A DNA stretch of 64,000 bases, taken from NCBI RefSeq assembly GCF_038725785.1, contig NZ_CP109796.1:124001-188000 (forward strand), written 5' to 3'. The notes beneath the pieces are model-generated. The model was not told where the DNA came from and ran no database searches. It saw only the letters and a list, made by a program, of their open reading frames with translations. The position numbers and the translations under genes are program-made. Each line of letters begins with the position of its first letter. Positions within the stretch are counted from its first letter, which is position 1. The DNA is from Termitidicoccus mucosus (GTDB lineage Bacteria; Verrucomicrobiota; Verrucomicrobiia; Opitutales; Opitutaceae). Positions 32,109 to 41,363 of this stretch are shown piece after piece.

Positions 32109-32162
32109 TTAAACTTCAACTTAAACTGCTGCTGGCGGCGGCGGCTTCGCCGCCGCCAGCAA
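32109..32162. repeat. Repeat block containing the meaB stop codon
   Basis: ttaaacttcaacttaaact is followed by the GC palindrome gctggcggcggcggcttcgc... (32131-32160). The TAA stop of meaB (32121-32123) lies in it, and the last codons of meaB ([10 protein letters not shown]) are encoded by the GC palindrome. The same AGTTTAAGTTGAAG string ends eutC. Confidence 0.7.
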
Positions 32163-33281
32163 CTCCTTCGCCGCCGCGAGCGACGGTTTCACGCCCGCCG
32201 CCACCGCCTGCTCGATCTCGGCCACCGCCGCCCTGACCGCGGCGTTCTGATAAAACTCCGCCTGCAACGCCTCGCGAATCAGCGCATGCATCCACGCGAT
32301 GGCCTGCTCCCGGCGGCGTTCCTCCAGCATGCCGCCCTTGCGGCACACGTCGAAAAACTCGCGCACCTTGTCCCAGAATTCCGTCACGCCCTCGCCCGTG
32401 CGGGCCGAGGCCGTCAGCGCGGGCGTCGTCCAGCCCTCGGTGGCCGGTTTCAGGTAATGCAGCACGCGCTCCAGCTCGGCGCGGGCTCCCAGCGCGCGGA
32501 GACGGTTGTCGCCGTCGGCCTTGTTGACGACGATGATGTCGGCCAGCTCCATCACGCCCTTCTTGATGCCCTGCACCTCGTCGCCCGCGCCGGCGATGGA
32601 GAGCAGCAGAAAGCAATCCACCATCGAGCGCACCGTGACCTCGTTCTGGCCGACGCCGACGGTCTCGACGATGACGATGTCGTAGCCCGCCGCCTCGCAA
32701 AGCAAAATGGCCTCGCGGCTCTTGCGCGCCACGCCGCCGAGCGAGCCGCCCGACGGCGACGGGCGGATGAACGCGCCCGGCTGCCGCGAGAGTTTTTCCA
32801 TGCGCACCTTGTCGCCCAGGATGCTGCCGCCCGTCACGGTGCTCGACGGGTCCACGGCGAGCACCGCCACCCGGTGCCCTTCCTCGCAAAGCGCGCACCC
32901 GAGCGCCTCGATGATCGTGCTCTTGCCCGCGCCCGGGATGCCCGTGATGCCCACGCGCATCGAGCGGCCGGTTTCCGGCAGCACGCGCGCGAGAAGCTGC
33001 TGCGCGAGGTCCTGGTGCGCGGCGGCGTTGCTCTCGATGAGCGTGATGGCGCGCGCGAGGATGGTGGTGTCGCGCGCTTGGATGCCGGCCGCGTAATCGT
33101 CGATGGTCAACTGCCGGCGGCGCGGCGGCGCGGACGGCGCGCCAAACGTGCCCGCGCGGTTCACGCCCTCGACGACCCACGTGGCAAACGCAGTCCCGGC
33201 ATTTTCCGGGACCCACTCCGGGCGGTCCCCGGCTGGCTGGCTGGTTTCGGCGTGATGAGCTTTTTCTTCCTCGGGTGTCAT
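32121..33281 (-). CDS. meaB: MeaB/ArgK-type G3E GTPase
   Basis: A 386-aa P-loop GTPase of the MeaB/ArgK (LAO transport ATPase) family. It has the P-loop GIPGAGKS at 114-121, [28 protein letters not shown] and the NKADGDN specificity motif. MeaB proteins gate cofactor loading and protect B12-dependent methylmalonyl-CoA mutase. Here no mutase is present. Instead the gene lies downstream of eutBC, another adenosylcobalamin enzyme, 147 nt away on the same strand. The N-terminus has a ~55-residue extension and the C-terminus ends inside a repeat. The start at 33281 is favoured over one 14 codons upstream. Confidence 0.9.
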   Translation of the reverse strand: MTPEEEKAHHAETSQPAGDRPEWVPENAGTAFATWVVEGVNRAGTFGAPSAPPRRRQLTIDDYAAGIQARDTTILARAITLIESNAAAHQDLAQQLLARVLPETGRSMRVGITGIPGAGKSTIIEALGCALCEEGHRVAVLAVDPSSTVTGGSILGDKVRMEKLSRQPGAFIRPSPSGGSLGGVARKSREAILLCEAAGYDIVIVETVGVGQNEVTVRSMVDCFLLLSIAGAGDEVQGIKKGVMELADIIVVNKADGDNRLRALGARAELERVLHYLKPATEGWTTPALTASARTGEGVTEFWDKVREFFDVCRKGGMLEERRREQAIAWMHALIREALQAEFYQNAAVRAAVAEIEQAVAAGVKPSLAAAKELLAAAKPPPPAAV

Positions 33282-33366
33282 GATGCGCGGTCGAACGGCC
33301 AAAAACGGGCCATTTTCAACCATTGGGCAAGCCCGGAAAGAGGGGCGGGGCCGGCTTCGCCGGCCG

Positions 33367-33439
33367 GTTTAAGTTGGAAGTTTAAGTTTAAGCGCAGGCG
33401 TCGAGGGCTTGTTTCTTAAACTTAATCTTCAACTTAAAC
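33367..33439. repeat. TTTAAGTT-type palindrome containing the eutC stop
   Basis: The arm 33367-33392 (gtttaagttggaagtttaag...) is complementary to 33415-33439 with small differences. The eutC stop (TGA, 33429-33431) and its last codons (ASLS) are inside the right arm. Confidence 0.75.
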
Positions 33440-34232
33440 TGGCGGCTCCGCCGCCCGAATCCTTGAGCGCCACGCCGCTTGTGCCGCGGCGGGCGGATTC
33501 GGTCAGCAGGCGGGCGAGTTTGCCGGCCGCGGCGGCGGGCGGGAGGCCGGCGGGACGGATGTTGGAAATGCAGTTGCGATCCGCGTCGGTGCATTCGGGG
33601 CGCGGCCGGTGGGTGAAATAAGCGCCGAGGCTGTCGGGCGCACCGAGTCCGGGGCGCTCGCCCAGCAGCATGAGGGAATGGCGCGCGCCGAGGAGAAAGC
33701 CGATCTCGTCCTGAAGTTTCACCCGTCCGAACGGCACGAGCAGGAGCGGGTAAACGGTCCAGCCGTCGGCGCCGAGCGACGCGACGAGGCGGGTGACGGT
33801 TTCGACGGCGTGGCGGGCGACCGACTGCGCGGCCAGGCCGTCGGAGATGACAATGGCGAGGTCGCGCCGTCCCCAACGGGCGGCGAGGTCGCGCAGGCGC
33901 TCGCGGGATGCGTCGTCGAGGCGGCGTCCGAGATCGGGACGCAGCAGGTAGCCGGCCTTGTCGGAGACGGCGGTGGCAAGGAGTTCGGCGTCGAGGCCGT
34001 GTTGCGCGAACTGGCGCGCCAGCGCGGGGAGGTCGAGCGAGGCGTGGACGGCGTCGCGGGCGCGGGCGTGGGCGAGGCGGAAGTCGAGCACCGAGACGGT
34101 GCGCTGGCTGGCGCCGGCGCGGCCGAGCGCGATGCGCGCGGCGGTGTGGCGCTGGAGCGCCGCCCACGGGTCGCGGCCTTGGACCGGCTTCGGGGGCGAG
34201 GCCGCTCCGGGATTATCCGGTGAATCGTCCAT
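33429..34232 (-). CDS. eutC: Ethanolamine ammonia-lyase small subunit
   Basis: EutC (267 aa) is the small subunit of the adenosylcobalamin-dependent ethanolamine ammonia-lyase, which splits ethanolamine into acetaldehyde and ammonia. Typical stretches are DPWAALQRHTAARIALGRAG, LDFRLAHARARDAVH, AVSDKAGYLLRPDLGRRL, ISDGLAAQSV and GARHSLMLLGERPGLG. The start at 34232 overlaps the eutB end by 20 nt, a sign of translational coupling. It is a little shorter than E. coli EutC (about 295 aa). The stop is embedded in a palindromic repeat. Confidence 0.95.
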   Translation of the reverse strand: MDDSPDNPGAASPPKPVQGRDPWAALQRHTAARIALGRAGASQRTVSVLDFRLAHARARDAVHASLDLPALARQFAQHGLDAELLATAVSDKAGYLLRPDLGRRLDDASRERLRDLAARWGRRDLAIVISDGLAAQSVARHAVETVTRLVASLGADGWTVYPLLLVPFGRVKLQDEIGFLLGARHSLMLLGERPGLGAPDSLGAYFTHRPRPECTDADRNCISNIRPAGLPPAAAAGKLARLLTESARRGTSGVALKDSGGGAASLS

Positions 34233-35613
34233 CGGTGAGCAGGGCATGGGTGGGAGCGGCGGGCATGAGGCGGCGTCCGCCGGTGACGATGCGCATTTTT
34301 TCCAGCCAGGCCTCGAATTCCGGCGCGGGGCGCAGGCCGAGCGCCTGTCGGAGGTAGTGGCTGTCGTGGAACGAGGTGGATTGATAGCCGAGCATGATGT
34401 CATCGGCGCCGGGAATGCCCATGATGTAGGTGCAGCCGGCCACGCCGAGAAGCGTGAGCAGGTTGTCCATGTCGTCCTGGTCGGCCTCGGCGTGGTTGGT
34501 GTAGCAGATGTCGCAGCCCATCGGCAGGCCGAGGAGTTTGCCGCAGAAATGGTCCTCGAGGCCGGCCCGGATGATTTGTTTTCCGTCGTAGAGATATTCG
34601 GGGCCGATGAAACCGACGACGGTGTTGACCAGCAGCGGGCCGAAGGCGCGCGCGACGGCGTAGGCGCGGGCCTCGCACGTCTGCTGGTCGAGGCCGTGAT
34701 GCGCGTCGGCGGAGAGCGCGGAGCCCTGGCCGGTCTCGAAATACATGACGTTGTCGCCGACGGTGCCGCGCCGGAGCGAGAGCGCGGCATCGCGGGCCTC
34801 GGCGAGGAGGGGCAGGGTGACGCCGAAGGCGCGGTTGGCCGCCTCGGTGCCGGCGATGGACTGGAAAACGAGATCGACGGGCGCGCCGCGCCGCATCACT
34901 TCGAGCGCGGTGGTGACATGGGCGAGCACGCAGGATTGCGTGGGGATTTCGTAGCGGTGGATGAGTTCGTCGATCAGGCGGAGCAGCGTTTCCATGGCGG
35001 GGACGCTGTCGGTGGCGGGGTTGATGCCGATGACGGCGTCGCCGCAGCCATAGAGCAAGCCGTCGAGGATGGAGGCCGCGATGCCGTGCGGATCGTCGGT
35101 GGGGTGGTTGGGCTGGAGGCGGACGGAGAGGCGGCCGGGCAGGCCGATCGTGTTGCGGAAGGCGGTGACGACGCGGCATTTTCCCGCGACGAGGATGAGG
35201 TCCTGGTTGCTCATCAGCTTGGAAACGGCGGCGGCCATCTCCGGCGTCAGCCCGGGCGCGAGCGCGGACAGGACGGCGTGGTCGGTTTCGTAGCGCAGCA
35301 GCCAGTCGCGAAACTGGCCGACGGTGAGCCCGGCCACGGGGGCGAAGGCGGCGCGGTCGTGGGTGTCGATGATGAGCCGGGTGACCGCGTCTTCCTCGTA
35401 GGGGATGAGCAGGTCTTCCAGAAAAAGCGTCAGGGGGACGTCGGCGAGGCATTGCTGCGCGGCGACGCGTTCCTCGGCGCTGGCGGCGGCGACACCGGCG
35501 AGCACGTCGCCGGAGCGGTGCGGCGTCGCCTTGGCCATAAGCTCGCGCAGGGAGCCGAAATGATACCGGCTCCCTCCTGCCGCCAGGGACCATCGGGACG
35601 GAGGACTGCTCAT
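34213..35613 (-). CDS. eutB: Ethanolamine ammonia-lyase large subunit
   Basis: EutB (466 aa) carries the catalytic barrel of ethanolamine ammonia-lyase and much of the cobalamin site. Clear family segments are SGDVLAGVAAASAEERVAAQ, LMSNQDLILVAGKCRVVT, RLQPNHPTDDP, GINPATDSV, FETGQGSALSADAHHG, EDHFCGKLLGLPMGCDICYT and TYIMGIPGADDIMLGYQSTS. The usual eut microcompartment genes and EutA reactivase are absent. The gene starts 70 nt after a TRAP transporter permease gene and is followed by eutC and a MeaB-like GTPase, all on the minus strand. Confidence 0.97.
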   Translation of the reverse strand: MSSPPSRWSLAAGGSRYHFGSLRELMAKATPHRSGDVLAGVAAASAEERVAAQQCLADVPLTLFLEDLLIPYEEDAVTRLIIDTHDRAAFAPVAGLTVGQFRDWLLRYETDHAVLSALAPGLTPEMAAAVSKLMSNQDLILVAGKCRVVTAFRNTIGLPGRLSVRLQPNHPTDDPHGIAASILDGLLYGCGDAVIGINPATDSVPAMETLLRLIDELIHRYEIPTQSCVLAHVTTALEVMRRGAPVDLVFQSIAGTEAANRAFGVTLPLLAEARDAALSLRRGTVGDNVMYFETGQGSALSADAHHGLDQQTCEARAYAVARAFGPLLVNTVVGFIGPEYLYDGKQIIRAGLEDHFCGKLLGLPMGCDICYTNHAEADQDDMDNLLTLLGVAGCTYIMGIPGADDIMLGYQSTSFHDSHYLRQALGLRPAPEFEAWLEKMRIVTGGRRLMPAAPTHALLTDGRFTG

Positions 35614-35683
35614 GTCGGGAAAGAGTGGAAAGATTGTCGGATGATTTTCAGCAGCGGGAATCGGGCCGGATTCGTTTTTTTAT

Positions 35684-37006
35684 TTAGCGGGCAAACTGCG
35701 CCGGCAGCCAGAGGGCGATTTGCGGGAACAGCATGATGAGGGCCATCGACAGCAGCATGAGCAGGACAAACGGCACGATCGAAATGTAGATATCCTTGAT
35801 CGTGAACTCGGGCGGCGACATGGCGCGCATAAGAAACAGATTATAGCCGAACGGCGGCGTCAGGTAGGCGATCTGGCATGTTATCGTATAAAGCACGCCG
35901 AACCACACCGGGCTGAAACCGAGTTTGGAAATCAACGGAATATAAAGCGGCGCCACAATCACGAGCATGGCGGTGTCGTCCAGGAAAATGCCGAGAATGA
36001 TAAACGAGAGCTGCATGAGCAGCAGCACCGACCACGGGGAAAGGCCCCAGTCGTTGAGGAACACGCCCTCGATGGCGCGCACCGCGCCCAGGCCGTCAAA
36101 CACCGCGGCAAAGGCGAGCGCCGCCATCATGATCCACATGAACATCGCGCTGGCGTTGAGCGTTTGCACGAGGGTGTTGTAAAACACCTTCTTGGTCAGC
36201 CGCCTTCTGAAAAAGGCGACCAGAAGCGCGCCGAGCGCGCCCACGGCGGAGCTTTCCACCAGGCTGGTGAACCCGAAGAAAAACGAGCCGATGACGGCCA
36301 CCATGAGCACCAGCGGGATGATTCCGGCGCTGAGCACGCGGATTTTTTCGCGCCAGGTGAAATTGCGCTCCGAGGCCGGCAGCACCGGGCCAAGCTCGGG
36401 CTGTATCCAGCAACGGATGATGATATAGAGCAAAAACAATCCGGCGAGCAGCAGTCCCGGCACGACGCCGGCCAGCCAGAGTTGCTCGATGGGCTGGCGC
36501 GCGATCATGCCGTAAAGCACGAGCACCACGCTCGGCGGCGTGAGGATGCCCAGCGAACTGCCCGACTGGATGATGCCGCTGATCATGCGCTTGTCGTAGT
36601 TGCGCTTGACCAGCTCGGGCAGGGCGACGCTGCATCCGATGGCCATGCCCGCCACGCTCAGGCCGTTCATGCACGAGATGAGGACCATGAGCAGCATGGT
36701 GCCGATGGCGAGACCGCCGCGCACGCCGCCCGTCCAGACGTGCAACGCATGATAGAGATCGTTGGCCACGCCCGACTCGGAGATCATATAGCCCATGAAA
36801 ATGAACATGGGCAGCGTGAGCATGGGATACCAGTTGAAGAGTTTGATGGCGGCGTTGAAGCCCATCTCGGTGTCCCAGTTGTTTCCCCACAGGAACAAGG
36901 CGCAAACGACGCCGACAAACCCCATGACGCCGAACACACGCTGCCCGGTGAGCATGAGCAGCATCAGCGAGGAAAACATCAACAGGATGACTATTGAGGG
37001 ACTCAT
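35684..37006 (-). CDS. dctM: TRAP transporter large permease, DctM type
   Basis: A 440-aa permease with about 12 membrane segments, the large membrane subunit of a TRAP (Na+-driven, binding-protein-dependent) transporter. Features include the amphipathic SGVANDLYHALHVWTGG region, LGILTPPSVVLVLYGMI and LAFAAVFDGLG, all in family positions. It works with DctQ and DctP encoded directly upstream. Spacing to eutB is 70 nt with no terminator seen, so a common transcript with eutBC is likely. The substrate is not known from sequence. Confidence 0.95.
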   Translation of the reverse strand: MSPSIVILLMFSSLMLLMLTGQRVFGVMGFVGVVCALFLWGNNWDTEMGFNAAIKLFNWYPMLTLPMFIFMGYMISESGVANDLYHALHVWTGGVRGGLAIGTMLLMVLISCMNGLSVAGMAIGCSVALPELVKRNYDKRMISGIIQSGSSLGILTPPSVVLVLYGMIARQPIEQLWLAGVVPGLLLAGLFLLYIIIRCWIQPELGPVLPASERNFTWREKIRVLSAGIIPLVLMVAVIGSFFFGFTSLVESSAVGALGALLVAFFRRRLTKKVFYNTLVQTLNASAMFMWIMMAALAFAAVFDGLGAVRAIEGVFLNDWGLSPWSVLLLMQLSFIILGIFLDDTAMLVIVAPLYIPLISKLGFSPVWFGVLYTITCQIAYLTPPFGYNLFLMRAMSPPEFTIKDIYISIVPFVLLMLLSMALIMLFPQIALWLPAQFAR

Positions 37007-37137
37007 TGTATTAATTCACGGATAAAGGCGGGGGAGGAGACGGCGGCGTCGATTGGGAGCATCGGGCGCAAAGACAACCAACGGCACCCGGCGAAACAGG
37101 CCGGGCGCCGCGTCCGGCGACCCCATGCGGCTTGGCT

Positions 37138-37866
37138 TCAGCCTGCCGGAGCGGGCGCCGGGCTTGCGTCCGCCACGGCTTGCGGCGCGGCGGTGTTTTT
37201 TTCCTGAACCAGTTCAAAACCGCAGGCGCGGCAGATGTCCTTGGCGAGCTCGGCGGTGGATTGCAGGAGCATCAGGAACATGCCGGTTGTCATGATGATT
37301 TTGATCGGGGCCATGGGGGGCGCCCAGACGGTGCGGTTGCGCTGGCCGAATTCGAGGGCATACGCGCTGCTGGACCAGCCGCCGATGACGAGCATCACCA
37401 GATAAAAAATGAGGAACACGCTCGTGAAGGAATCCACGAGCGAGCGGCGGCGCGGCTTCCAGCGTTCATAGAGAAAATCCATGCGCACATGCGCGCCCTG
37501 CTGCATGGAAAAGCCGGCGCCGAGCAGGTAGTAGGCGGCCATGGTGAATTGGGCCATTTCCATCACCCAGATCGAAGGCTTCCCGAGGCCCTTGGAGACA
37601 ACCGACCAGACCAGGATGCCGAGCATCAACACCAGCAGATACATGGCCACATGGCCGACGGCATGGTTGATTTTGTTCACGCCCTTGACGTAGGCGCCCA
37701 GCCCGCGCAGGCCGATGGCGGTCAATTCCCCCTTCTCAAAGGTGCGCCGGAGCGGGGGCGGATAGGAGAATCTGGCCCGCAACGCCTGAATGGGGTCGTA
37801 AATCTGGCCCGCGGACTCTGTTGCAAACGAGGCAAGCGGGGCGGCGGTTGATTTGGTGTCAGTCAT
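37138..37866 (-). CDS. dctQ: TRAP transporter small permease, DctQ type
   Basis: A 242-aa protein with four membrane helices (about residues 70-210), matching DctQ: VAMYLLVLMLGILVW, EMAQFTMAAYYLLGAGF with HVRMDFLYERW just after it, and VFLIFYLVMLVIGGW. The N-terminus has an unusual ~65-residue cytosolic extension and the C-terminus is Pro/Ala-rich, so it is longer than typical DctQ (160-190 aa). It lies between dctP and dctM. Confidence 0.9.
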   Translation of the reverse strand: MTDTKSTAAPLASFATESAGQIYDPIQALRARFSYPPPLRRTFEKGELTAIGLRGLGAYVKGVNKINHAVGHVAMYLLVLMLGILVWSVVSKGLGKPSIWVMEMAQFTMAAYYLLGAGFSMQQGAHVRMDFLYERWKPRRRSLVDSFTSVFLIFYLVMLVIGGWSSSAYALEFGQRNRTVWAPPMAPIKIIMTTGMFLMLLQSTAELAKDICRACGFELVQEKNTAAPQAVADASPAPAPAG

Positions 37867-38001
37867 AAGCGCGTGTGATTAAAAAAGAGGCAGGGACGAC
37901 GGGAAGGCGGGGTGGCGAATGTAAGAATGTATATATAATCGCCATCCCCGCACCTCCAGTCCGGGAACGGATTGCCAGGGCATGCCGCTCCAAGGCGGCG
38001 C

Positions 38002-39051
38002 TCAATAGCGATACGGCCGGCCCGCTTTTGACATGAGGGTGTTGTATTCACGGAAAATTTGGACGACCTTGGCCGCGCGCGGACTGGTCTTGGCGATTTC
38101 GTCCCAGAACTTCACCGCCTCGTCCTCGACGGTTTTCCACTCGGCGTCGGGGATGGTCGTGAGTTGCAGCTTGTCGCCATCGACGCGCAGCTTCGCCTCG
38201 CCGCCCCAATACCAATACTGGCGATAATAATGCGAGCTGTCCATGCACAGCTTGAAGAGCGTCTTGAGATGATCCGGCACCGCTTCCCATGCCTTGGTGT
38301 TGGCGAAGAAGGAGCCGATCCATGCGCCGCAGATATTGTTGGTGAGGAAATAATTCGTGCCGTTCGCCCAACCCACGGTGTAATCTTCCGTGATGCCCGA
38401 CCAGGCCACGCCGTCCAGCTCGCCCGTGCGCAGGGCCATTTCCACATCCTCATACGGAAGCGTCACCGGCACCACGCCGAACCGTGTCAGGAACTTGCCC
38501 GCCGTCGGGAAGGTGAAAATCTTTTTGCCCTTCAAGTCGGCCAGGCTGGTGATCGGCATTTTGGTCGCAAAATGGCAGGGGTCCCACGCGCCCGCGCTCA
38601 GCCAGGAGACGCCTTTGATCTCGGCGTAGGATTCCTCCCAGATCTTATCCAAACCGAATTGGTAGAAGAGCGTGGGCACATCCAGACTGTAACGGGTGGC
38701 GAAGGGGAAGTAGCCGCCGAACACGCGCACGTCGGCGGGCGAGGCGATGGAATCGTCGTCGCTCTGGACGGCATCGATGGTGCCCTTTTGCATGGCGCGG
38801 AAAAGCTCGCTGGTGGGCACGAGCTGGTCGGCGTAATAAAGCTCGATGACCATCTCGCCGTCGGCCGCCTTGTTGAAGGCGTCGATCGCCGGCTTTATGA
38901 CATGCTCTCCCAGGGCCGGTCCGGCATAGGTTTGCAGACGCCATTTGATGGCGGTTTTTTTCGCGCCCATTATATAAGGCGCGGTGGCTGCCACCGCCAC
39001 GCCGAGACCAGCTTTTTTCAGGAATTCACGTTTGTTCATATGCGTTGTCAT
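38002..39051 (-). CDS. dctP: TRAP transporter solute-binding protein, DctP type
   Basis: A 349-aa periplasmic binding protein. The N-terminus MNKREFLKKAGLG plus a hydrophobic stretch looks like a Tat-type leader with KR in place of RR, cut near MGAKK. The mature part shows DctP-family features: WRLQTYAGPALGEHV, AFNKAADGEMVIELYYADQL, RAMQKGTIDAVQ and the LKGKKIFTFPTAGKFLTRFG segment that contains the substrate-contact Arg region. It is the first gene of the putative dctPQM-eutBC-meaB unit. An internal start four codons downstream (MNKRE) is equally possible. Confidence 0.93.
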   Translation of the reverse strand: MTTHMNKREFLKKAGLGVAVAATAPYIMGAKKTAIKWRLQTYAGPALGEHVIKPAIDAFNKAADGEMVIELYYADQLVPTSELFRAMQKGTIDAVQSDDDSIASPADVRVFGGYFPFATRYSLDVPTLFYQFGLDKIWEESYAEIKGVSWLSAGAWDPCHFATKMPITSLADLKGKKIFTFPTAGKFLTRFGVVPVTLPYEDVEMALRTGELDGVAWSGITEDYTVGWANGTNYFLTNNICGAWIGSFFANTKAWEAVPDHLKTLFKLCMDSSHYYRQYWYWGGEAKLRVDGDKLQLTTIPDAEWKTVEDEAVKFWDEIAKTSPRAAKVVQIFREYNTLMSKAGRPYRY

Positions 39052-39447
39052 ATTGTATGCCGGATTGTATTGATTTGTGTGGGTATGCCGCTGAGTTGAA
39101 TCTCATGCTTCGCGGGAAGAAACCACTGAACCCGTCGGGGTCGGCTTGGGCGCTGTTCCTGCCTTCGTCGCAGATTGCAAGTCGTGCACGTGCCGTTCAG
39201 CACACGTCGTGCCAGTAGGGTAATAAATTCAAATGCCGGGGCTCTATTAGGACTCCACGCGCCCATGTTTATCATTTCTGATATGGCCCGCATGCAGCGG
39301 TGCGGGCGGAGACTGCACATTTGTCCTGTATGCTTTGCGGCAAGGACCGGTGAACAATGAAATATCCGGAAGCGGCTGGTGATGCGCCCTTGCGCCGGGC
39401 GGACGCCACGCCAAGCTCTTCGCATCCCGTCCGAAAACGATTCCGCC
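39052..39447. other. Intergenic region upstream of dctP
   Basis: This divergent spacer is lower in GC than its surroundings in places (aataaattcaaatgccgggg). It should hold the promoter for the leftward dctP unit. No recognisable gene, riboswitch or perfect repeat was seen. Confidence 0.5.
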
Positions 39448-39924
39448 ATGGCCGCGCAAACCCATGCGACACTGCATCTTTTCCGTCACGCCGAGACGGC
39501 GTGGCGCGAGGTGGCGCGCCCTTGGCTGGCGAACAAGGACGGCGGGCTGCGGCGCAGCCATGTGCTGGTGCCGACACGCGGGCAGGCGCACGGGCTCAAG
39601 CAGCGCTGCCTGATGGAGGACGTGCCGCTGCTCGGCGTGGAATTCCTTTCTCCCGGTCTGGCGCGGAAAAAATGGCTGGCGCGGCTGGAGCTGGAGGGCG
39701 GGGCGGGAGGGCCGGCGCCGCGCCCGGCGATCGGGCGCGAACTGCTTCTGCTCGGGTTGCGCGTGATCATCGAGCGACGGCTGCAACCGCTTTCCCGGGA
39801 TTCGCTGGAGCGCGGTTTGCTGAAAAGCCTGCAAAGCGATCCGGAACGCGCGCTGGACGATTTCGACGAACTGCTGCGCTATGAGTGCGGCGGGCGGCCC
39901 AATCCGGATGATTTTCGTCGGTAG
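39448..39924 (+). pseudogene. Truncated AddB-like helicase-nuclease N-terminus
   Basis: 158 codons that resemble the start of a RecB-type AddB subunit: LHLFRHAETAWREVARPW, SHVLVPTRGQAHGLKQ and VEFLSPGLARKKWLARLELE. Full-length relatives are around 1,000 residues with a C-terminal PD-(D/E)XK nuclease, which is missing here. The frame stops right where the sequence changes to the lower-GC McrBC genes, so the gene seems broken by insertion or deletion. A complete AddB-like gene lies 7 kb further on. It may still be expressed as a short protein. Confidence 0.65.
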
Positions 39925-39983
39925 GCAGGCCGACGTGAGTCGTTCCGACGCGCGCTGTAGCCTGCAGGACTTCCTGTGAAAAT

Positions 39984-41363
39984 TTAGCTAATTCTTTTTC
40001 CGATTTCTTCTTGCAATCGTTTTTCCGCCTCTCCCATGTCCTTGGAAAATGCCTGAAATTTTTCGCCGGCCTCCGGTATTTTCAAACCCAGCTTGAAAAT
40101 TTTCCCAGCGGTTCCTTTGATGAAGAGTTCCTTTTTGAAAAGGCCGACATCATTTCTTCTGAAAAAGTCGGCATCATGGCAAATGGGAAATAGAAAAATT
40201 CCTTTTGTTGACTGGTAGCGATACATGTAGGTGATGAGTTGGAAATAGTCATCGCGTCCATGTTCCTTGTCCTTTTGTTCCAAGTGTTTGTATTTTGCGT
40301 CGGCGACAATTCGAGGCCTGTTATTGTCCGCGGGGGTGATGAAATCCGGATAGATCTCCTGCTCGTCTTTATCATCTGTTGTTTTAAACAAATAGTCTCC
40401 GCCTTTTCCTGTTTTGTTGTTTGGATGGTCAAACCACTTCTTTAAAACCACATTCAAATACTCCTCCCACAGCCACGCGCCATCGAATAACAAACCATGG
40501 ATTTTGTCCTTGTCCTCGCCGTGGGAGATTTTTTCTCGGCGCAGAATTTGCAGACAGAGTTTTTGCAAGGGGCGGTATTCGGTGAAATAGGGATGCGCGA
40601 CGGGCCGCAGGTTCGCGCTGATTATTTTCTGCCGGTCGTTCCGGTTGTAGGCCGGTGTGTAATTTTCGATTTCCTGAATGTCCGCCCGCGTGTCGGGGCT
40701 GCTCGTCAGCGCGGAGCGGCCAATGTCGTTTGTGCGCAGGTGTTCGATGGTATGGCGAATAAGCTGGGTGATGGCGTTGTCGCGGCTGTGTTCACGGGTG
40801 GAGTAGGCGACCTTTCCGGCAAAGGGAATGTTGAGCCGGATGTGCCGCGTCACATCGATCGGTCCGCGAATGTTCGCGTCGTTATACCGGCGGTGTTGGT
40901 ATTTCTTAAAAATCCCGTGGGAAAGCGCCCGTCGTAAAAAAGCGGGAAACAGATAGGGCAGGAAATTCTCCAGTCCTTCTTTGTCACTCTGCGTGTCGAG
41001 ATTCACAACATTGATGCCGCAAACCTTTCCGAGCATGTAATGCAGGAAATAATTTTTTTTGTCACCCGGCGCAAAACGTGACGAAATTCGTAAATCCGTT
41101 TCGCCGACGCCGACAAATCCCATGATGTTGCCGGTGGTCAGTATTATGTCCTTATTCTTCTCGTGAAGTGAAAAAATCTGGTTTTCGCGCACATCGTCGC
41201 ATTGACGGTCATTCCACTCACGGGGAAACACGAGCAAATTCGGGCACCCTTCCAGGGTGAGTTCATCCAAACGCACATTGGCGATTTTCTGGAGATTTGC
41301 GGCATGCGCTCTCTCACTAGAATCGAGTAGAACCCCGCAATTATTGTCCGTCGTGCGCAGCAT
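39984..41363 (-). CDS. mcrC: McrC-like restriction subunit (McrBC system)
   Basis: A 459-aa McrC homologue, the nuclease partner of McrB in modification-dependent type IV restriction. The C-terminal PD-(D/E)XK nuclease is visible as IYPDFITPADNNRPRIVADAKYK-type sequence with Asp...Asp-x-Lys. Upstream are the family segments GFVGVGETDLRISSRF and YFLHYMLGKVCGINV. The start at 41363 overlaps the mcrB end by 23 nt; an alternative at 41387 is possible. Base composition is lower in GC than the neighbouring housekeeping genes, consistent with horizontal transfer. Confidence 0.9.
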   Translation of the reverse strand: MLRTTDNNCGVLLDSSERAHAANLQKIANVRLDELTLEGCPNLLVFPREWNDRQCDDVRENQIFSLHEKNKDIILTTGNIMGFVGVGETDLRISSRFAPGDKKNYFLHYMLGKVCGINVVNLDTQSDKEGLENFLPYLFPAFLRRALSHGIFKKYQHRRYNDANIRGPIDVTRHIRLNIPFAGKVAYSTREHSRDNAITQLIRHTIEHLRTNDIGRSALTSSPDTRADIQEIENYTPAYNRNDRQKIISANLRPVAHPYFTEYRPLQKLCLQILRREKISHGEDKDKIHGLLFDGAWLWEEYLNVVLKKWFDHPNNKTGKGGDYLFKTTDDKDEQEIYPDFITPADNNRPRIVADAKYKHLEQKDKEHGRDDYFQLITYMYRYQSTKGIFLFPICHDADFFRRNDVGLFKKELFIKGTAGKIFKLGLKIPEAGEKFQAFSKDMGEAEKRLQEEIGKRIS

